A stretch of DNA of 64,000 nucleotides from the NCBI GenBank assembly GCA_016178015.1, contig JACOUB010000026.1:100402-164401 (forward strand), given 5' to 3'. Both the position numbers and the translations under genes were made by a program. Shown here one piece after another: positions 18,093 to 27,340 of the stretch. A model generated the notes under the pieces. The model was not told the DNA's origin. It searched no databases and saw nothing but the letters and a program-made list of their open reading frames with translations. The stretch's first letter is position 1. Each line of letters starts with the position of its first letter. Source of the DNA: Methylocystis sp. Lineage in GTDB: Bacteria; Pseudomonadota; Alphaproteobacteria; Rhizobiales; Beijerinckiaceae.

Positions 18093-18984
18093 TCAAGAGA
18101 ATGTCCTGTCAGCCGTTACGGGTTTAAGACTTCACAGCTTCTTCACGGCGCCCGACGGAGGCTCCGCCGACACGACGATCGTTCGCCAAATTCAGGTCGC
18201 TGCGGCGGGTAAAACGACGACGGCGCACGGTATCGATATCAATGCGAACAGCGTCTCCATCGAAAACTGTGTGACCCGGAGCTTTAAAGGGAGAGGCGTG
18301 CATATTTGGGGCAATGCCGCACTTGCAACAGGAAACGCCAACAATTGGTGTCTCTTCCGGCACAAATCCATTAATTGCGATGGTGATGGAATTAACGCTG
18401 AGGATGCCGACGGAAATGCCGGGCTGGCGCTGGCGTGCGATGCGCGGTCTAACGGCGGATGGGGCTTCCGAGACAACTCTAAACTCGGCAACACCTATGT
18501 CGCGGGCCATGCGGCTGGAAATCTGGGCGGCTCCTACGCCAATCTTTCTACTGTCGGCTATTCGCCGTATCTGGGCTGCTATGTCGAGGGCGGAACGGGC
18601 TCCGCCACCTCGTTGCAAGTCGGCTTCCCCCTGGTGCTCGGCGGCCTGCTCGCCGAGGATTATGACTCGCCCTGCATTCAGGGTGGCGGCAATCTCAAGA
18701 TCAGACTGCAGCCCGGAGCGAGTCGTCTCTTGATCTTTCGAGGAAACACGGAGATCGGCAGAATTGATAATGATAATCGGCTCAAGAATCTGGCCGGATT
18801 TACGTTTGTCGATGGTAACGATCTGTTCGATTGGTCAGCAGGTCTCATAACGTGGAGACATCGAAACAGCGGCCCTGTTGACATCGGCAGGCTCTATGCG
18901 ACTGTGGCGGGCGTGCCGGTTCTGTGTGGAAGAATTCAAGTCAATGGCGGCACGCCAGAAGCTATATACAAGACAACGCCATAA
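18073..18984 (+). pseudogene. 5'-truncated right-handed beta-helix protein
   Basis: From about 18100 the frame encodes a beta-helix-like sequence: HGIDINANSVSIENCVTRSF, GRGVHIWGNAALATGN, then NSKLGNTYVAGHAAGNLGG and a C-terminal beta-rich domain. Such repeats occur in pectate-lyase-fold proteins and phage tail spikes. The N-terminal half expected for these proteins is missing: upstream in this frame lies only tviC read out of frame, and the first in-frame ATG (18073) overlaps tviC and encodes an unrelated MRRRPPDQ. I therefore read it as the 3' part of a gene cut by rearrangement. It might still be translated as a ~280-residue fragment. Confidence 0.55.
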
Positions 18985-19018
18985 ATCGCGCCACGCACGG
19001 GTTCGCTGGAGATAATCG

Positions 19019-19789
19019 GTGAGCGTTCGCACTCTTATAAAGAATTCTCCGCTCGCTCCGTTCGCGGTTCGAGTCATGCGATTAGGCAGGCGCCCAAAAC
19101 CACAGAACGAGGAGGGAGAAATACTCAACTCTCTCCTCGCAAAATACGATGTTCCAGAACTATTCGTCGAGTTCGGTTTTTCTGGATGGGAGTTCAACTG
19201 CGCCCATCTCGCGTCGACATGGCAAGGTCTGCTCATAGATTGCGACGAATATAACAAAGTCGTCGTTCACGCCCTGTTTGGGCGGAATATTGAAGTGAAG
19301 ACGCAATGGCTTACGCTAGATAATCTCAACGTGGTTGCTGAGTTCGTGAATGGAAGACCTCTAGGGATCTTGTCCATTGACGTCGATGGCAATGACTACT
19401 GGTTTCTCAAGCGTCTCATCCATCTGCGCCCGGCGGTAATCATTGGTGAATACAACGCGATCTATGGGCTGAGGCCGATCACGCAGCCCTATAAGCCGGG
19501 TTTCGATCGAAGGATTGAGTCGCCTGACTGGGGGTATTTTGGCGCTTCCCTAACGGCGCTCGCGCATCTCGCCGAGCAGCACGGCTATAAGCTCGCTGCA
19601 GTCACCCCATCGGGGATCAATGCCTTTTTTGTGCGAGACGATCTGATCCGGGATGAAGACGCACTCGATGCAGCCGAAGCATTTCGCTGGAAAGATCATG
19701 GCGGCAGAACGCAAGAGGAAGTATGGGTGGGCGTCGCGCATATGCCGTTCATCGATGTGACCGGCGAAGCCCATTCTTCAGACGATTGA
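19019..19789 (+). CDS. Possible FkbM-like methyltransferase of a polysaccharide cluster
   Basis: 256 residues from GTG 19019, with GGAG upstream. Segments LFVEFGFSGWEFNCAHLAS, WQGLLIDCDEYN and LGILSIDVDGNDYWFLK have the shape of a Rossmann-type methyltransferase: a glycine loop, an acidic strand end, then a D-x-D-G-N-D motif common in FkbM-like proteins of glycan clusters. The exact family is uncertain, and the SAM-binding GxGxG is not canonical (EFGFSGWE). It lies between two phage-like remnants. A likely role is modification of a glycan, but this is inference. Confidence 0.6.
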   Translation: MSVRTLIKNSPLAPFAVRVMRLGRRPKPQNEEGEILNSLLAKYDVPELFVEFGFSGWEFNCAHLASTWQGLLIDCDEYNKVVVHALFGRNIEVKTQWLTLDNLNVVAEFVNGRPLGILSIDVDGNDYWFLKRLIHLRPAVIIGEYNAIYGLRPITQPYKPGFDRRIESPDWGYFGASLTALAHLAEQHGYKLAAVTPSGINAFFVRDDLIRDEDALDAAEAFRWKDHGGRTQEEVWVGVAHMPFIDVTGEAHSSDD

Positions 19790-19836
19790 ATCCCGCCGAC
19801 TCTCTCCGATCGCGCGGCGACGGCCGAGCAAAGCTG

Positions 19837-20334
19837 ATGCAGCGCGAGGGCGTGCGAACCGAGGCTTATCGCGACTCCGTTGGTGTCTGGACGATCGGCG
19901 TTGGACATACGGCTGGCGCCGGCGCTCCCAAGCCGAAAGCTGGCATGAAGATCACACGCGACGAAGTCGACAGGATTCTCTCGCGCGACCTCCTCAAATT
20001 CGAAGACGCGATCAACGCGGCGGTTCGCGTCCCGCTCACGCAGGGGCAATTCGACGCGCTCTGCTCTTTCGCGTTCAATGTCGGAATCGGCGCATTTCAG
20101 AAATCGACGCTGCTGAAAAAAGCTCAATATTGGCGATTATCGCGGCGCCGCCAATGAATTTATGGAGTGGAACAAGCCTCCTGAAATTCGCGGTCGGCGC
20201 GAAACGGAGCGCCAGCAATTCGTGCGCGCGACCTATGCGCAAAAGGTCGAAGAGAAGCGCGAGGCTGGCGACGGGCCTGCGCCGCAACTGACGGCGGACG
20301 ATCTGCGCGCCGCAGGCTCGCGCACGATTGGCCC
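19837..20334 (+). pseudogene. Phage-type (GH24) lysozyme, frameshifted
   Basis: The first frame encodes the GH24 catalytic region: REGVRTEAYRDSVGVWTIGV with catalytic Glu, and the Asp/Thr of the T4-lysozyme triad, then GHTAGAG and LTQGQFDALCSFAFNVGIG. At the A-run at 20115-20120 the frame breaks. One base fewer would give LLKKLNIGDYRGAANEF followed by MEWNKPPEIRGRRETERQQF, the normal continuation found in the next frame. So there is a single-base slip in a homopolymer: either a true mutation or a read error. The second frame then stays open, without a stop, into the downstream methyltransferase gene. Endolysins of this type degrade peptidoglycan and do not belong in a polysaccharide operon; this is a phage relic. 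Confidence 0.75.
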
Positions 20335-20416
20335 TGAAGTATCAGGAAAATGCGTCACCTTTTGTGAACCAAGCCCAATCTCATGGCCAATCTTCTCTTG
20401 CGGGGTAGCAACAGCG

Positions 20417-21634
20417 ATGAAATCATGCCTGATCTGCAAATCGGCTATCGAGCCGTTCATCTCTTTTGGCCGCATGCCAATTGCGAATGGTTTTTTGACA
20501 AAAGAGCAGTTCGCGGTCGAGCCGTTTTATGAACTCGCGACGGGCTTCTGCAAGACTTGCAAAATGGTGCAGCTCACCGAGCTCGTCGATCCCGATAAAA
20601 TGTTTCACGAGAATTACGCTTTCTTCTCGTCGACCTCGGCAGGAATGGCCGCTCACTTCGAGTCAATGGCGAAGAGCGTAAAGGCGAAATACCTCGGCCC
20701 CGACCCCTTCGTCGTAGAAATCGGCAGCAACGACGGCATTATGCTGCGCCATTTTGCAGATGCCGGCATTCGACATCTCGGTGTGGAGCCTTCCGCTAAT
20801 GTCGCCGAGGTCGCGCGCAGGCGCGGCATCACGACGATCAGCGAGTTTTTCGACGTCAACTTGGCGAAGCGCATTACTGCCGAACATGGCCAAGCCGACG
20901 CATTCCTCGGCGCCAACGTTATGTGCCACATACCGACGCTGCATTCGGTCGTCGCCGGCGTCAAGATGCTGTTGAAACCTCGCGGCGTACTCGTCTTTGA
21001 GGATCCCTATCTTGGCGATATTATCGAAAAAGGCTCCTACGACCAAATTTACGACGAGCATGCATTTTACTTTTCGGTGACCTCGCTCGATCATCTTTTT
21101 GCGGAGCATGAGCTCGAGATCATAGACGTTGCATCGCAACTCACGCACGGCGGCTCTATGCGCTATACGGTGGCGCATCGCGGCGCCTGGCCCGTAACGC
21201 CGGCTGTTGCGGCGCAACGCATCAAGGAAACGAATCTTGGACTCTCGAGAGCGGAGACTTACGAGCAATTCCGTCGCAGAGTAGAGACGTCGCGCGACGA
21301 ATTGATGGCGCTCCTTTGTAAATTAAAGGCTGACGGCAAACGGGTTGCCGCCTATGGGGCGACGTCCAAGAGCACAACGGTCACCAATTATTGCGGGATC
21401 ACGCCGGATATCATCGAGTACATTAGTGATACGACGTCGATCAAACAGAACAAGTTCAGCCCAGGCGCCCACATTCCGGTGAAACCTCACGCGGAGTTCG
21501 CGAAGCGTTATCCAGATTACGCTTTGCTTTTTGCTTGGAACCACGCTGCGGAGATCAAAGCCAAGGAAACCGCGTTCATTGAAAGTGGCGGACGCTGGAT
21601 CGTCTATGTCCCTCGGGTGGAGGCGCAATCGTGA
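20417..21634 (+). CDS. NDP-hexose C-methyltransferase
   Basis: 405 residues from ATG 20417. The N-terminus has the zinc-binding cysteines of this class (CLICKSAIEPF and GFCKTCKMVQL). The SAM domain begins FVVEIGSNDGIMLRHFADAG, and the C-terminal domain is of the same family (RVAAYGATSKSTTVTNYCGI). The three-part layout, Zn-ribbon/SAM domain/C-terminal substrate domain, is that of TylCIII-like deoxysugar 3-C-methyltransferases. It starts a tight trio with an aminotransferase and a 3,5-epimerase joined by 4-base overlaps. The reading frame continues upstream into the lysozyme remnant without a stop, but homology begins at this ATG. Confidence 0.85.
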   Translation: MKSCLICKSAIEPFISFGRMPIANGFLTKEQFAVEPFYELATGFCKTCKMVQLTELVDPDKMFHENYAFFSSTSAGMAAHFESMAKSVKAKYLGPDPFVVEIGSNDGIMLRHFADAGIRHLGVEPSANVAEVARRRGITTISEFFDVNLAKRITAEHGQADAFLGANVMCHIPTLHSVVAGVKMLLKPRGVLVFEDPYLGDIIEKGSYDQIYDEHAFYFSVTSLDHLFAEHELEIIDVASQLTHGGSMRYTVAHRGAWPVTPAVAAQRIKETNLGLSRAETYEQFRRRVETSRDELMALLCKLKADGKRVAAYGATSKSTTVTNYCGITPDIIEYISDTTSIKQNKFSPGAHIPVKPHAEFAKRYPDYALLFAWNHAAEIKAKETAFIESGGRWIVYVPRVEAQS

Positions 21635-22737
21635 TCCTTTGTGGAAATCCACATGCCGGCTATCTGGCGCGCCGGGCGGAGATCGATGCTGCCGTCCTCC
21701 GGGTGCTGAACAAAGGTTGGTACATCCTCGGGCAAGAGGTCGCAAGTCTTGAATCGGAATTTGCCGCTTGGGTGGGGGCCGACTATGGCATTGGCGTCGG
21801 CAGCGGAACGGAAGCGTTGCATCTTGCGCTTACGGCCGTCGGGGTCGGGCCACGCGACGAGGTCATCACTGTGTCACACACCGCCGTGGCCACGGTGGCC
21901 GCCATAGAGATGCTCGGCGCGAGGCCAGTGTTGGTTGATATCGAACCGGACTATTTTACGATGGATCCGGTAAAACTTGCCGCCGTCATAAATTCACGCA
22001 CAAAGGCGATTGTCCCCGTGCATCTGTACGGTCAGCCGGCTGATATGGACCCGATTGTCGACATCGCGCGGGAACGCGGAATTGTTGTTGTGGAAGACTG
22101 TGCCCAAAGCCACGGCGCCGAATATCGAGGCCGCCGAACCGGATCGATCGGGCTGATTGGATGCTTTAGTTTTTATCCCACAAAGAATCTTGGCGCGCTT
22201 GGCGATGGCGGAATGGTGGTGACCAGCGATGCGGCGCTCGCCGGAAAGATACGCGCGCTTCGCGAATATGGATGGACGGAACGCTACGTCAGCCATCTCG
22301 CCGGCTGGAACTCCCGCCTCGACGAATTGCAGGCTGCCATTGTTCGCGCGAAGCTCGCCCATCTGGATGCGGATAACGCCAGCCGGCAGCGCCTTGCTGC
22401 GACCTATGACATGGAGTTGCCTCGCAGCGAGCTGAAATTACCCCCCCGTCGTTCAGGCTGTTCGCATGTATTCCATCTTTATGTCGGTCGCTCGCATCGA
22501 CGCGACGCGCTGCAAGCGCATCTCAAAGATCGCGAAATCGGCGCGCTCGTTCATTATCCTATCCCTGTTCACCTGCAGCCAGCCTACCTTGGCCGTCTCG
22601 CGAAACCTGGTTCGCTTCCTGAAACAGAACGGGCCGCGCGGGAAGTTCTTTCCTTGCCGCTCTACCCCGAGTTAACAGGTGCGCAGCAGTCCGCCGTGAT
22701 AGAGGCCGTCCGCGAATTCACGGGCTTAAAATCATGA
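21631..22737 (+). CDS. DegT/DnrJ/EryC1/StrS aminotransferase
   Basis: 368 residues from GTG 21631, overlapping the previous stop by four bases. PLP-dependent sugar aminotransferase: GVGSGTEALHLALTAVG near the N-terminus, EDCAQSHGAEYRGRRTG with the cofactor Asp, and FSFYPTKNLGALGDGG with the PLP lysine. These enzymes convert a keto-NDP-sugar to an amino sugar. Position between a C-methyltransferase and an epimerase suggests a branched amino-deoxyhexose pathway; the exact ketosugar is unknown. Confidence 0.93.
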   Translation: MILCGNPHAGYLARRAEIDAAVLRVLNKGWYILGQEVASLESEFAAWVGADYGIGVGSGTEALHLALTAVGVGPRDEVITVSHTAVATVAAIEMLGARPVLVDIEPDYFTMDPVKLAAVINSRTKAIVPVHLYGQPADMDPIVDIARERGIVVVEDCAQSHGAEYRGRRTGSIGLIGCFSFYPTKNLGALGDGGMVVTSDAALAGKIRALREYGWTERYVSHLAGWNSRLDELQAAIVRAKLAHLDADNASRQRLAATYDMELPRSELKLPPRRSGCSHVFHLYVGRSHRRDALQAHLKDREIGALVHYPIPVHLQPAYLGRLAKPGSLPETERAAREVLSLPLYPELTGAQQSAVIEAVREFTGLKS

Positions 22738-23192
22738 TCGACGGCGTCGTGATCAAAGAATTGACCACCTATCCTGATGAGCGCGGCTTTTTCCGTGAGG
22801 TCATCCGAGTTACAGACCCATTGTTCGCCGAGGGCTTTGGCCAGATGAGCCACTCACTGGTAAATCCCGGCGTGGTCAAGGCATGGCACATCCACAAAAT
22901 CCAGGTAGACTGGTGGTACATTGCGAGCGGCGTCCTTAAGATCGCGTTGCACGATTGCAGGCCGGAATCGCCTACATATCGCGCAACGATGGAATTTCTG
23001 ATGGGCGATCATCAGCCTGCGCGCTGCCTGCGAATACCCCACGGCGTGGCCCATGGCTATCGCTGCACCGTCGGTCCTGCGCACGTCATTTACATCATGT
23101 CGCACGTCTATGATCCAGCGGACGAAGGCCGGATAGCGCATGATGATCCCGAGATCGACTATGACTGGACAAGAAGGCCGCCGATCAAATGA
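22734..23192 (+). CDS. RmlC-like dTDP-4-keto-6-deoxyhexose 3,5-epimerase family protein
   Basis: 152 residues, ATG overlapping the previous stop (ATGA). The RmlC cupin shape is visible: YPDERGFFREV at the N-terminus, SLVNPGVVKAWHIHKIQVDW with the family's catalytic-site His, then LRIPHGVAHGY and DYDWTRRPPIK at the end. It is shorter than RmlC (~180 residues), as is common for relatives in amino-sugar pathways. Probable role: epimerisation at C3 and/or C5 of the sugar made by the preceding two genes. Confidence 0.85.
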   Translation: MIDGVVIKELTTYPDERGFFREVIRVTDPLFAEGFGQMSHSLVNPGVVKAWHIHKIQVDWWYIASGVLKIALHDCRPESPTYRATMEFLMGDHQPARCLRIPHGVAHGYRCTVGPAHVIYIMSHVYDPADEGRIAHDDPEIDYDWTRRPPIK

Positions 23193-23280
23193 AGCAAGGC
23201 GTCGCTACTACAGCAGGGCGAAAACTTGCCCACGTCGCGCAATTGTTTGCTGCGCGGGCCTTTTAGATTGAGAGCAAACG

Positions 23281-24087
23281 ATGGGCTCTTCGTTCCGCAC
23301 CGTTGTCAAGCGCCTCGCGCCGCCTGTGCTGCTCGATCTCGCGCGAGGCCGGTTGGCGACACGCCATCCCTATACATGGGAAGGCGTTTATCGCCATTTG
23401 CGCGACGTGCCAGTCGAGAACGCCGGCTATGGCGACGCCGATCATATGCAGGACGTGGCGACGCAGTCTAAGGCGCTCCTGGGGGAGCTCAACGCCGGGC
23501 GACGACCGCGTTTGTGGCACGAACTTCTCGCTGTTGTAGCCGCAACGGCGAGCGCCCATTCGCAAGAACTCACCGTGGTCGACTTCGGCGGGGGGCTGGG
23601 AACGGGTTACATCCACCTGCACAGCGTGCTGCAGCAGGCCACTACTATCGACTATCACGTCATCGATCTTCCGGAAATGTGTGAAAAGGGGCGCGAAGTT
23701 TTTGCGGGTACGATGGGGATAAGCTTTCACAGCGTGCTTGCGGATGTGCGTGCTCGACCGGACATCGTCTATGCAAACAGCGTGTTGCAATATATCGAAG
23801 ACTACGCCGGGCAGATTCGGGCTTTGGCGGCCCTGCGCGCTCCCTTGCTTTTACTAGCAAGGACGGCTGCCGGCGATGTGCCCACTTTCGCCTCGCGTCA
23901 GCTCACCCTGGTTAAGAAGGTAATGCCCTACTGGTTCCTAAACCGAGACGAGTTGGTGGATATTCTCAGCGTCGCCGGTTATCGGCTCGCATACGAATCG
24001 GTGACGGACCGGGAATACGATCAGTCAAACTTTCCTCCGACCCATCGGATAGGAAGGATGCGCGACCTGCTCTTCGCGCTGGCGTGA
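23281..24087 (+). CDS. Putative methyltransferase, TIGR04325 family
   Basis: 268 residues. The SAM-binding region is LTVVDFGGGLGTGYIHLHS, followed by YHVIDLPEMCEKG and the motif IVYANSVLQYIEDY. The C-terminus RDELVDILSVAGYRLAYES and the NFPPTHRIGR block are typical of the TIGR04325 group, found in polysaccharide loci. Substrate unknown. There is an 88-base gap upstream and a 146-base gap downstream; the latter contains a weak echo of the ops region (24136-24160). Confidence 0.82.
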   Translation: MGSSFRTVVKRLAPPVLLDLARGRLATRHPYTWEGVYRHLRDVPVENAGYGDADHMQDVATQSKALLGELNAGRRPRLWHELLAVVAATASAHSQELTVVDFGGGLGTGYIHLHSVLQQATTIDYHVIDLPEMCEKGREVFAGTMGISFHSVLADVRARPDIVYANSVLQYIEDYAGQIRALAALRAPLLLLARTAAGDVPTFASRQLTLVKKVMPYWFLNRDELVDILSVAGYRLAYESVTDREYDQSNFPPTHRIGRMRDLLFALA

Positions 24088-24233
24088 TGGACCCTTTCGG
24101 AACTGACGGGCCGATGTGTTCGGATCGAGGCCGTGTCGGTATAGCGTGGCTTAGGCGCGGGAGCTGCGGCGAGAGTCCGCTTAGCCCACGCGGTGAAGTT
24201 GAGCCGCGGACGTTTTGATCGGAATCCGCTCGC

Positions 24234-24920
24234 ATGAACACAAGCGGCATCAATCAATTTCCTCAGGAGGTCATCCTTTGGGGAGGCACGGGACAAGCCA
24301 AGGTGGTTCGTCCGATCATAGAACATTTCGGCTCACGCGTTTCAGCCGTTTTTGATGACACGCCCAACTTACCGCCACCGTTTCCTGACGTGGACCTTTT
24401 TTGCGGATGGGAGGGGTTCGAACGCTGGATCAGCGGACGGATCAATCGCAAGCGCATAGGGTTCTGCGTTGCGATCGGCAATCCGCATGGGCGCGTTCGC
24501 CTTCGGTTGCATGACAGACTGCGCGACGCCGGCTTCACTTCCGTATCGCTTGCGCATTCCACCGCCTGGATCGACAAACGCGTCCAAATCGGCGAAGGTG
24601 CGCAGATCATGGCCGGCGCTATAATTTTGACCGATGTCTGTATTGGACGCCAATGCATTGTCAATACAAAGGCCAGTGTGGATCACGAGGACATCTTGGG
24701 CGATGGCACGGAGGTTGCCCCAGGCGCTACCCTATGTGGCGCGGTCGAAACCGGCGTGAACGTGTGGATTGGCGCGGGCGCGATCGTTTTGCCCAGGCGG
24801 CGCATTGGCGATGACGCGATCGTGGGGGCAGGCGCGGTCGTCGTGAAGGACGTTCCCCCTAATGTGACAGTTGTCGGCGTGCCAAACAAACTCATGATCA
24901 AGAAGGATGGGTTGCGGTGA
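24234..24920 (+). CDS. PglD/NeuD-type sugar acyltransferase
   Basis: 228 residues. The N-terminal part is a Rossmann-like sugar-binding domain (EVILWGGTGQAKVVRPIIEH, as in PglD/NeuD). The C-terminal half is a left-handed beta-helix with hexapeptide repeats (IGEGAQIMAGAIILTDVCIG; VNVWIGAGAIVLPRRRIGDD). The acetyltransferase catalytic histidine is in ASVDHEDILGDG. It likely N- or O-acetylates an amino sugar, and it overlaps the next aminotransferase by four bases (GTGA), a pairing typical of PglD with PglE-type aminotransferases. Confidence 0.88.
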   Translation: MNTSGINQFPQEVILWGGTGQAKVVRPIIEHFGSRVSAVFDDTPNLPPPFPDVDLFCGWEGFERWISGRINRKRIGFCVAIGNPHGRVRLRLHDRLRDAGFTSVSLAHSTAWIDKRVQIGEGAQIMAGAIILTDVCIGRQCIVNTKASVDHEDILGDGTEVAPGATLCGAVETGVNVWIGAGAIVLPRRRIGDDAIVGAGAVVVKDVPPNVTVVGVPNKLMIKKDGLR

Positions 24921-26035
24921 GTACGATACATATGGCTGGCCCGTGGATCACCGAGTTGGAAATCAGGACCGTCGAAGATGCAATGCGTAATGGATGGTAC
25001 GAGAGGGCATACTGGTATTGTGAGGCATTCCAGGTAGAGTTCGCCAAATATCACAACCGTCGCTACGCGCTTATGACGCCGAATTGCACCACGGCGATCC
25101 ATCTGCTTCTGACGGCGCTCGGCGTCGAGGAAGGCGACGAGGTCATTGTTCCCGAATGCACGTGGATCGCATCTGCGGCCCCGATTAATTACTTGCGGGC
25201 AACGCCGGTGTTTTGTGACATCGACCCAGAAAATTGGTGTCTTGACCCGCAGTCCGTGGCGCAAGCAATCACTCCGCGCACGAAGGCGATCATCGCCGTG
25301 GACCTGTTCGGCAACATGCCCTTGATGAACGAACTCGTCACGCTGGCTGAGCAACATGGCATTCACTTGATCGAAGATTCGGCCGAAGCACTTGGCTCGA
25401 GCTATCACGGAGTCCGGGCAGGAAGGTTTGGCGTTGGTTCCGTTTTCAGCTTCCATCGAACCAAGACGCTTGTCACCGGCGAGGGCGGAATGCTTTTGCT
25501 CGACGATGACAAGCTTTTTGACCGTTGTTCGGTGCTGCGTGATCACGGGCGACGCCCTGGCACGACGACGTATTTGAATGAGGAAGTTACCTATAAGTAC
25601 ATGCCTTTCAACGTCCAGGCGGCAATTGGCTACGCTCAATTCCAGCGACTGGATGAGCTCGTCGGCAAGAAGCGTTGGATCTGGCAGTGCTACAAGGAGC
25701 GGTTGGCTGACATCGGGGGGCTAACCTTCAATGCCGAGCCGAACGGCGTTTTGAACAGCGTCTGGATCACTGCGTTGGTTTTTGACCCGAGCCATGGTCT
25801 TGGCAAAGCGGAAGCAATGAAGAGGCTGAGTGATCTGGGCATTCCCTCTCGCCCATTTTTCTATCCACTTTCTTCCCTTCCCGCATACCCGGGCGCTGGA
25901 GTGACGTATCGCTCGCGCAATCCCCACGCTTACGACATTTCCAGCCGCGGCATAAATTTGCCCGGCGCCCTAAACTTGACCGAAAGTCAAATTGACGAAG
26001 TATGTGACGGCATCAGAAAAATACTTCGCCCCTAG
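24917..26035 (+). CDS. DegT/DnrJ aminotransferase, perosamine-synthase-like
   Basis: 372 residues from GTG 24917. PLP fold with ALMTPNCTTAIHLLLTALGV, then the EDSAEALGSSYHGVRAG cofactor loop and VFSFHRTKTLVTGEGGMLLL with the catalytic lysine. The family makes 4-amino-6-deoxyhexoses from 4-keto sugars. Next to a PglD-type acetyltransferase it could form an acetamido-trideoxy or N-acylated perosamine-like sugar. This is a second aminotransferase distinct from the one at 21631. Confidence 0.92.
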   Translation: MSTIHMAGPWITELEIRTVEDAMRNGWYERAYWYCEAFQVEFAKYHNRRYALMTPNCTTAIHLLLTALGVEEGDEVIVPECTWIASAAPINYLRATPVFCDIDPENWCLDPQSVAQAITPRTKAIIAVDLFGNMPLMNELVTLAEQHGIHLIEDSAEALGSSYHGVRAGRFGVGSVFSFHRTKTLVTGEGGMLLLDDDKLFDRCSVLRDHGRRPGTTTYLNEEVTYKYMPFNVQAAIGYAQFQRLDELVGKKRWIWQCYKERLADIGGLTFNAEPNGVLNSVWITALVFDPSHGLGKAEAMKRLSDLGIPSRPFFYPLSSLPAYPGAGVTYRSRNPHAYDISSRGINLPGALNLTESQIDEVCDGIRKILRP

Positions 26036-26072
26036 GTTACGCTCGCTGAGGCGGCTCGTCCCTAGGTCTGTT

Positions 26073-26101
26073 CATGTCGACTTCTTGGAAGTCGACATGA
26101 A
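26073..26101. repeat. Perfect 13-base palindromic hairpin in a gene-free gap
   Basis: TCATGTCGACTTC and GAAGTCGACATGA pair perfectly across a TTG loop. It begins 38 bases after the aminotransferase stop. There is no T-tract after it, so an intrinsic terminator is not clear. The rest of the 348-base gap (26036-26383) shows no gene I can support. Confidence 0.55.
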
Positions 26102-26383
26102 TATAAGGTGAGCGTTTCGGTCTTCGAAGCGCCACTGGGGCATGACGGTTATCTTCCAAATGACGTGTTCGACGCGCATGGGTCATCTTGGCGGCCTCAT
26201 TCGTTGGCGAGAAAGCATCGGACGCCGCCGCCCAATTTGGCGCAAGGCGAAGATTATGACGGCTACATTTGAATGGGCGGTCAAACAATTGGCCAGTGAA
26301 TGAAAACATAGCATTACGCGTCAATGACGAAGCGAGCGTGACCACAGCAAACGGACCGTGACAAACTGAAACAGACTGAAAAC

Positions 26384-27340
26384 ATGAACATTCTCGTCAT
26401 CGGCGGCGCAGGATTTCTGGGGGCGAATCTCGTCCGGTTCTGCCTGGAACAGCCAGGGGTGAAGCTCACGGTAATGGATTCTCTGGAACCAGAGTTAAAA
26501 GCGACGACGCGTCATCTGGAGCCGGTTTGGGATAAAATACGATTCGTCCGGGCGAGCCTTCTCGACGATACCGCTCTCGGTGAGGTCGTGCAGGATCAGG
26601 ACATCATTTTCAATTGCGCAGGACAGACCAGCCATCCGCTGTCGATTCAGAATCCGCTTCTCGACGCGAAGATCAATACGCTCGGCAATCTGAAACTGCT
26701 CGAAAGCGTTCGGCATCTCAACCACAAGGCTGTCGTCGTCTATACGTCAAGCAGTACGGTGGTCGGAAAAGCGGTCCACGACATCGTCGATGAAACGCAC
26801 CCTGAGCGCCCATTGGAAATCTATTCGGCAAACAAGGGCGTGGCGGAGAAATACTACCAGATCTACCATGGCGTGCACGGTCTGAAGACGATCGTGCTCC
26901 GCTTCGCCAACCTTTTCGGTCCCTTTGGAAAGGGATACGCGGAATTTGGGTTCATCAATTACTTCATCAGCCTCGCGCAGGCGGGGGATGAGATCCGCAT
27001 TTTCGGCGACGGGGCCCAGACCCGTAACGTGCTCTATGTCGAAGACGCGGCGCGGGCGATATGGATGGCGGCGCATTCTAATAACCTGGTGGGCGAAATC
27101 TGTTTTGTCGTCCACGACGAGCATCTTTCGGTGCGGGATATTGCGGCTGGCGTCATGCGGGCGATGGGGCGCGGCAGCGTGACCCACGTGCCCTGGCCGG
27201 ACGAGCGCAAACGCATCGAGGTGGACAAAGTGCGCATCACCGCGGCCAAGTTCCACAGCCTGACCGACTGGCGGCCGCGCTACACGTTCGAGGAAGGTCT
27301 CGCGCGCACAAAAACTATTTCGGAGGGAACACAAGCATGA
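26384..27340 (+). CDS. NAD-dependent nucleotide-sugar epimerase/dehydratase (SDR)
   Basis: 318 residues. The Rossmann start is MNILVIGGAGFLGANLVRFC. The active site is VVVYTSSSTVVGKAVHDIVD, with YxxxK in PLEIYSANKGVAEKYY. FGDGAQTRNVLYVEDAARAI is the usual substrate-domain segment. It acts on an unidentified NDP-sugar. It overlaps the next SDR by four bases (ATGA), so the two probably work in sequence, for example dehydratase/epimerase then reductase. Confidence 0.88.
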   Translation: MNILVIGGAGFLGANLVRFCLEQPGVKLTVMDSLEPELKATTRHLEPVWDKIRFVRASLLDDTALGEVVQDQDIIFNCAGQTSHPLSIQNPLLDAKINTLGNLKLLESVRHLNHKAVVVYTSSSTVVGKAVHDIVDETHPERPLEIYSANKGVAEKYYQIYHGVHGLKTIVLRFANLFGPFGKGYAEFGFINYFISLAQAGDEIRIFGDGAQTRNVLYVEDAARAIWMAAHSNNLVGEICFVVHDEHLSVRDIAAGVMRAMGRGSVTHVPWPDERKRIEVDKVRITAAKFHSLTDWRPRYTFEEGLARTKTISEGTQA

